Assembly: GCA_900066355.1 (NCBI GenBank)
Contig: FMEL01000002.1
Location: 248,001 to 312,000 of the forward strand
Direction: 5' to 3'
DNA length: 64,000 nt
DNA from: an uncultured Ruminococcus sp.
Lineage (GTDB): Bacteria > Bacillota > Clostridia > Lachnospirales > Lachnospiraceae
Positions 62,297 to 64,000 of this stretch are shown one piece after another (positions within the stretch are counted from its first letter, which is position 1; each line of letters starts with the position of its first letter). Under the pieces are notes generated by a model that was not told the origin of the DNA, made no database searches, and saw nothing but the letters and a program-made list of their open reading frames with translations. The position numbers and the translations under genes were made by a program.

Positions 62297-63307
62297 TTAG
62301 AACTTGCCAGCGTCTGCAGCTTCCTGTACGGCTACTGCAACAGCAACAGTCATACCAACCATCGGGTTGTTACCTGCGCCGATAAGACCCATCATTTCTA
62401 CATGAGCCGGTACGGAAGAAGATCCTGCGAACTGAGCGTCAGAATGCATACGTCCAAGAGTATCTGTCATACCATAGGAAGCAGGACCTGCTGCCATGTT
62501 GTCCGGGTGAAGTGTACGTCCTGTACCACCGCCTGATGCAACAGAGAAGTATTTCTTGCCTTTTTCGTTACATTCTTTCTTGTATGTACCTGCAACCGGA
62601 TGCTGGAAACGTGTCGGGTTTGTGGAGTTACCTGTGATAGAAACGTCAACGCCTTCTTTCCACATGATAGCAACACCTTCCGGAACGCTGTTTGCGCCGT
62701 AGCAGTTAACTTTTGCACGAAGTCCTTCAGAGTAGGATTTACGGAATACTTCTTTAACTTCGTTCTTGTATGGATCATACTCTGTCTCTACATATGTAAA
62801 GCCGTTGATACGGGAGATGATCTGTGCAGCGTCTTTTCCAAGACCGTTCAGGATAACACGAAGAGGTTTTTTACGAACTTTGTTTGCTTTTTCTGCGATA
62901 CCGATAGCACCCTCAGCAGCTGCGAAAGACTCATGTCCTGCAAGGAAGCAGAAGCAGTCTGTCTCTTCTTCAAGGAGCATTTTACCAAGGTTACCATGTC
63001 CAAGACCTACTTTACGTGTATCAGCAACGGATCCAGGAATACAAAATGCCTGAAGGCCTTCACCGATAGCTGCTGCAGCATCAGCTGCTCTTCTGCAGTC
63101 TTTTTTGATTGCGATAGCTGCACCTACGATGTATGCCCAGCAAGCGTTCTCAAAGCAGATCGGCTGAATGCCTTTGATCTGGTTGTATACGTCAAGACCT
63201 GCATCTTTAGTGATTTTCTCTGCTTCTTCGATAGAAGCGATTCCATAGCTGTTTAAAACTGAATTGATTTTGTCAATTCGTCTCTCATATGATTCAAATA
63301 AAGCCAT
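62297..63307 (-). CDS. GGGtGRT family protein of unknown function
   Basis: 336 residues, soluble. Holds SVASGGGTGRTLHPDN near residue 269, the motif for which the family is named, plus GLGHGNLGKMLL near 111 and cysteines C49 and C54. In clostridia it is routinely encoded directly after a NifU-like scaffold, as here (33-base gap). The function is not established; the pairing suggests a metal-cluster enzyme or chaperone (inference). Highly biased codon use (many GCT, GGA) suggests strong expression. Confidence 0.8.
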   Translation of the reverse strand: MALFESYERRIDKINSVLNSYGIASIEEAEKITKDAGLDVYNQIKGIQPICFENACWAYIVGAAIAIKKDCRRAADAAAAIGEGLQAFCIPGSVADTRKVGLGHGNLGKMLLEEETDCFCFLAGHESFAAAEGAIGIAEKANKVRKKPLRVILNGLGKDAAQIISRINGFTYVETEYDPYKNEVKEVFRKSYSEGLRAKVNCYGANSVPEGVAIMWKEGVDVSITGNSTNPTRFQHPVAGTYKKECNEKGKKYFSVASGGGTGRTLHPDNMAAGPASYGMTDTLGRMHSDAQFAGSSSVPAHVEMMGLIGAGNNPMVGMTVAVAVAVQEAADAGKF

Positions 63308-63340
63308 TTACTTATCCTCCTGAAATTATAATCGGTATAA

Positions 63341-64000
63341 TTATTCTTTACGTGGGTCGATGATCTTAACAGCATCTGCAACACGGCCATACTGACCTTT
63401 TGCTTTTTCCCATGCAGTGTTCGGATCGTCACCTTTTTTGATGAAATCAGTCATTTTGCCAAGGCTTACGAACTGATAACCGATAATTTCATTATCTTCG
63501 TCAAGAGCGATACCTGTAACATAGCCTTCTGCCATTTCCAGATAACGAGGACCTTTTTTGAGTGTTCCGTACATTGTACCAACCTGAGAACGAAGTCCTT
63601 TACCAAGGTCTTCAAGTCCTGCACCTACTGCAAGTCCGTCTTCAGAAAAAGCAGACTGAGAACGTCCATAAACAATCTGAAGGAACAGTTCTCTCATGGC
63701 GGTATTGATAGCATCACAAACAAGGTCTGTATTCAGAGCTTCCATAACAGTAAGTCCCGGAAGAATCTCAGAAGCCATGGCTGCGGAATGAGTCATACCT
63801 GAACATCCGATTGTCTCAACCAGTGCTTCCTGGATGATACCTTCTTTTACGTTCAGGGACAGCTTACAGGCACCCTGCTGAGGAGCACACCAGCCTACAC
63901 CATGTGTGAAACCGGAAATGTCCTTTACTTCCTTAGCCTGAACCCATTTTGCTTCTTCCGGAATCGGAGCAGCTCCGTGATGCACACCCTGTGCAACTGG
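63341..64000 (-). CDS. NifU/IscU-like iron-sulfur scaffold, 5' end missing
   Basis: The frame is open to the right edge; GTG 63985 is an internal codon, since codons for PVAQG precede it. About 219 residues visible. Cysteines in GWCAPQQGAC and ETIGCSGMTHSAAMASE match scaffold positions of IscU/NifU. A C-terminal part of about 100 residues beyond the scaffold domain (QFVSLGKMTDFIKKG) is unusual. Paired with GGGtGRT. Confidence 0.78.
   Translation of the reverse strand, partial: PVAQGVHHGAAPIPEEAKWVQAKEVKDISGFTHGVGWCAPQQGACKLSLNVKEGIIQEALVETIGCSGMTHSAAMASEILPGLTVMEALNTDLVCDAINTAMRELFLQIVYGRSQSAFSEDGLAVGAGLEDLGKGLRSQVGTMYGTLKKGPRYLEMAEGYVTGIALDEDNEIIGYQFVSLGKMTDFIKKGDDPNTAWEKAKGQYGRVADAVKIIDPRKE

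Noticed and set aside
62600..63256. 218-codon plus-strand frame opposite the GGGtGRT gene
   Set aside because: Shadow of a gene with strong codon bias.
63341..63985. GTG 63985 as the true start of the NifU-like gene
   Set aside because: The frame stays open to the edge and no ribosome binding site precedes it.

Overview
The window looks like chromosome of a low-to-mid GC Gram-positive anaerobe of the Lachnospiraceae (Blautia/Ruminococcus type; genus is inference). The signs are strong GGAGG ribosome binding sites, TTGACA-N17-TATAAT promoters, the oxygen-independent (Cbi) route to cobalamin, a DUF1667/FAD-oxidoreductase glycerol module, a GGGtGRT/NifU-like pair, and no respiratory-chain genes. 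Almost all genes are metabolic. There is no phage, transposase, tRNA, rRNA or CRISPR array that I can see.

Layout, left to right. 1-3010: 5' part of a CorA-type Mg transporter, chorismate synthase (aroC), and a 7-bladed lactonase-like protein. 3140-9537: a minus-strand tetrapyrrole operon, hemA - precorrin-2 dehydrogenase - hemC - cobA/hemD fusion - hemB - hemL. It makes precorrin-2/sirohydrochlorin; no heme-branch gene is present. 9709-15380: glycerol module (glpP antiterminator, glpK, GlpA-like flavoprotein, FAD oxidoreductase, DUF1667 protein). 15731-29721: one large sulfur-assimilation region: sulfate ABC transporter (sbp-cysT-cysW-cysA), an IscR-like Rrf2 regulator, then metY - siroheme sulfite reductase - TusA-like - thioredoxin-like - HcyS-like sulfur carrier - HcyF-like E1 enzyme - HcyD-like JAMM protease - aprA - aprB - cysD - cysN. 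29893-35020: rhodanese-TtcA fusion, LacI-type regulator, a cysteine-poor Rrf2 (CymR-like) regulator, a second metY, cysK. 35204-41173: cbiK, an MFS/sugar kinase/secreted protein operon, cbiL with an ABC-2 transporter. 41841-44116: pyridoxal kinase and a divergent MocR-type regulator. 44113-55670: the main cobalamin operon cbiD-F-G-H-(JET fusion)-A-B-cobD-cbiP-cbiC. 55817-62128: four family-2 glycosyltransferases and an L,D-transpeptidase. 62297-64000: GGGtGRT protein and a NifU-like scaffold.

The genes fit together as one sulfur-tetrapyrrole-methionine economy. The hem operon and CbiK supply siroheme for the sulfite reductase and the corrin for B12. The sulfur cluster carries the full gene set of the protein-thiocarboxylate route to homocysteine known from Wolinella succinogenes (HcyS, HcyD, HcyF, MetY, Sir plus sulfate activation). 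The carrier here ends in Gly-Gly-Gly-Ala-Arg, so it must be trimmed before use. B12 would then serve methionine synthase (outside the window). Three sulfur promoters share the operator ACATAT-N7-RTATGT, a candidate site for the CymR-like regulator.

The second theme is dispersed palindromic elements between genes: family A (2 copies), family B (3 copies, one inverted, all inside the sulfur operon), family C (2 copies and a fragment), and two single large palindromes. Several stems keep pairing through compensatory changes between copies. Gene starts were moved from the longest reading frame wherever a clear ribosome binding site pointed to an internal start.
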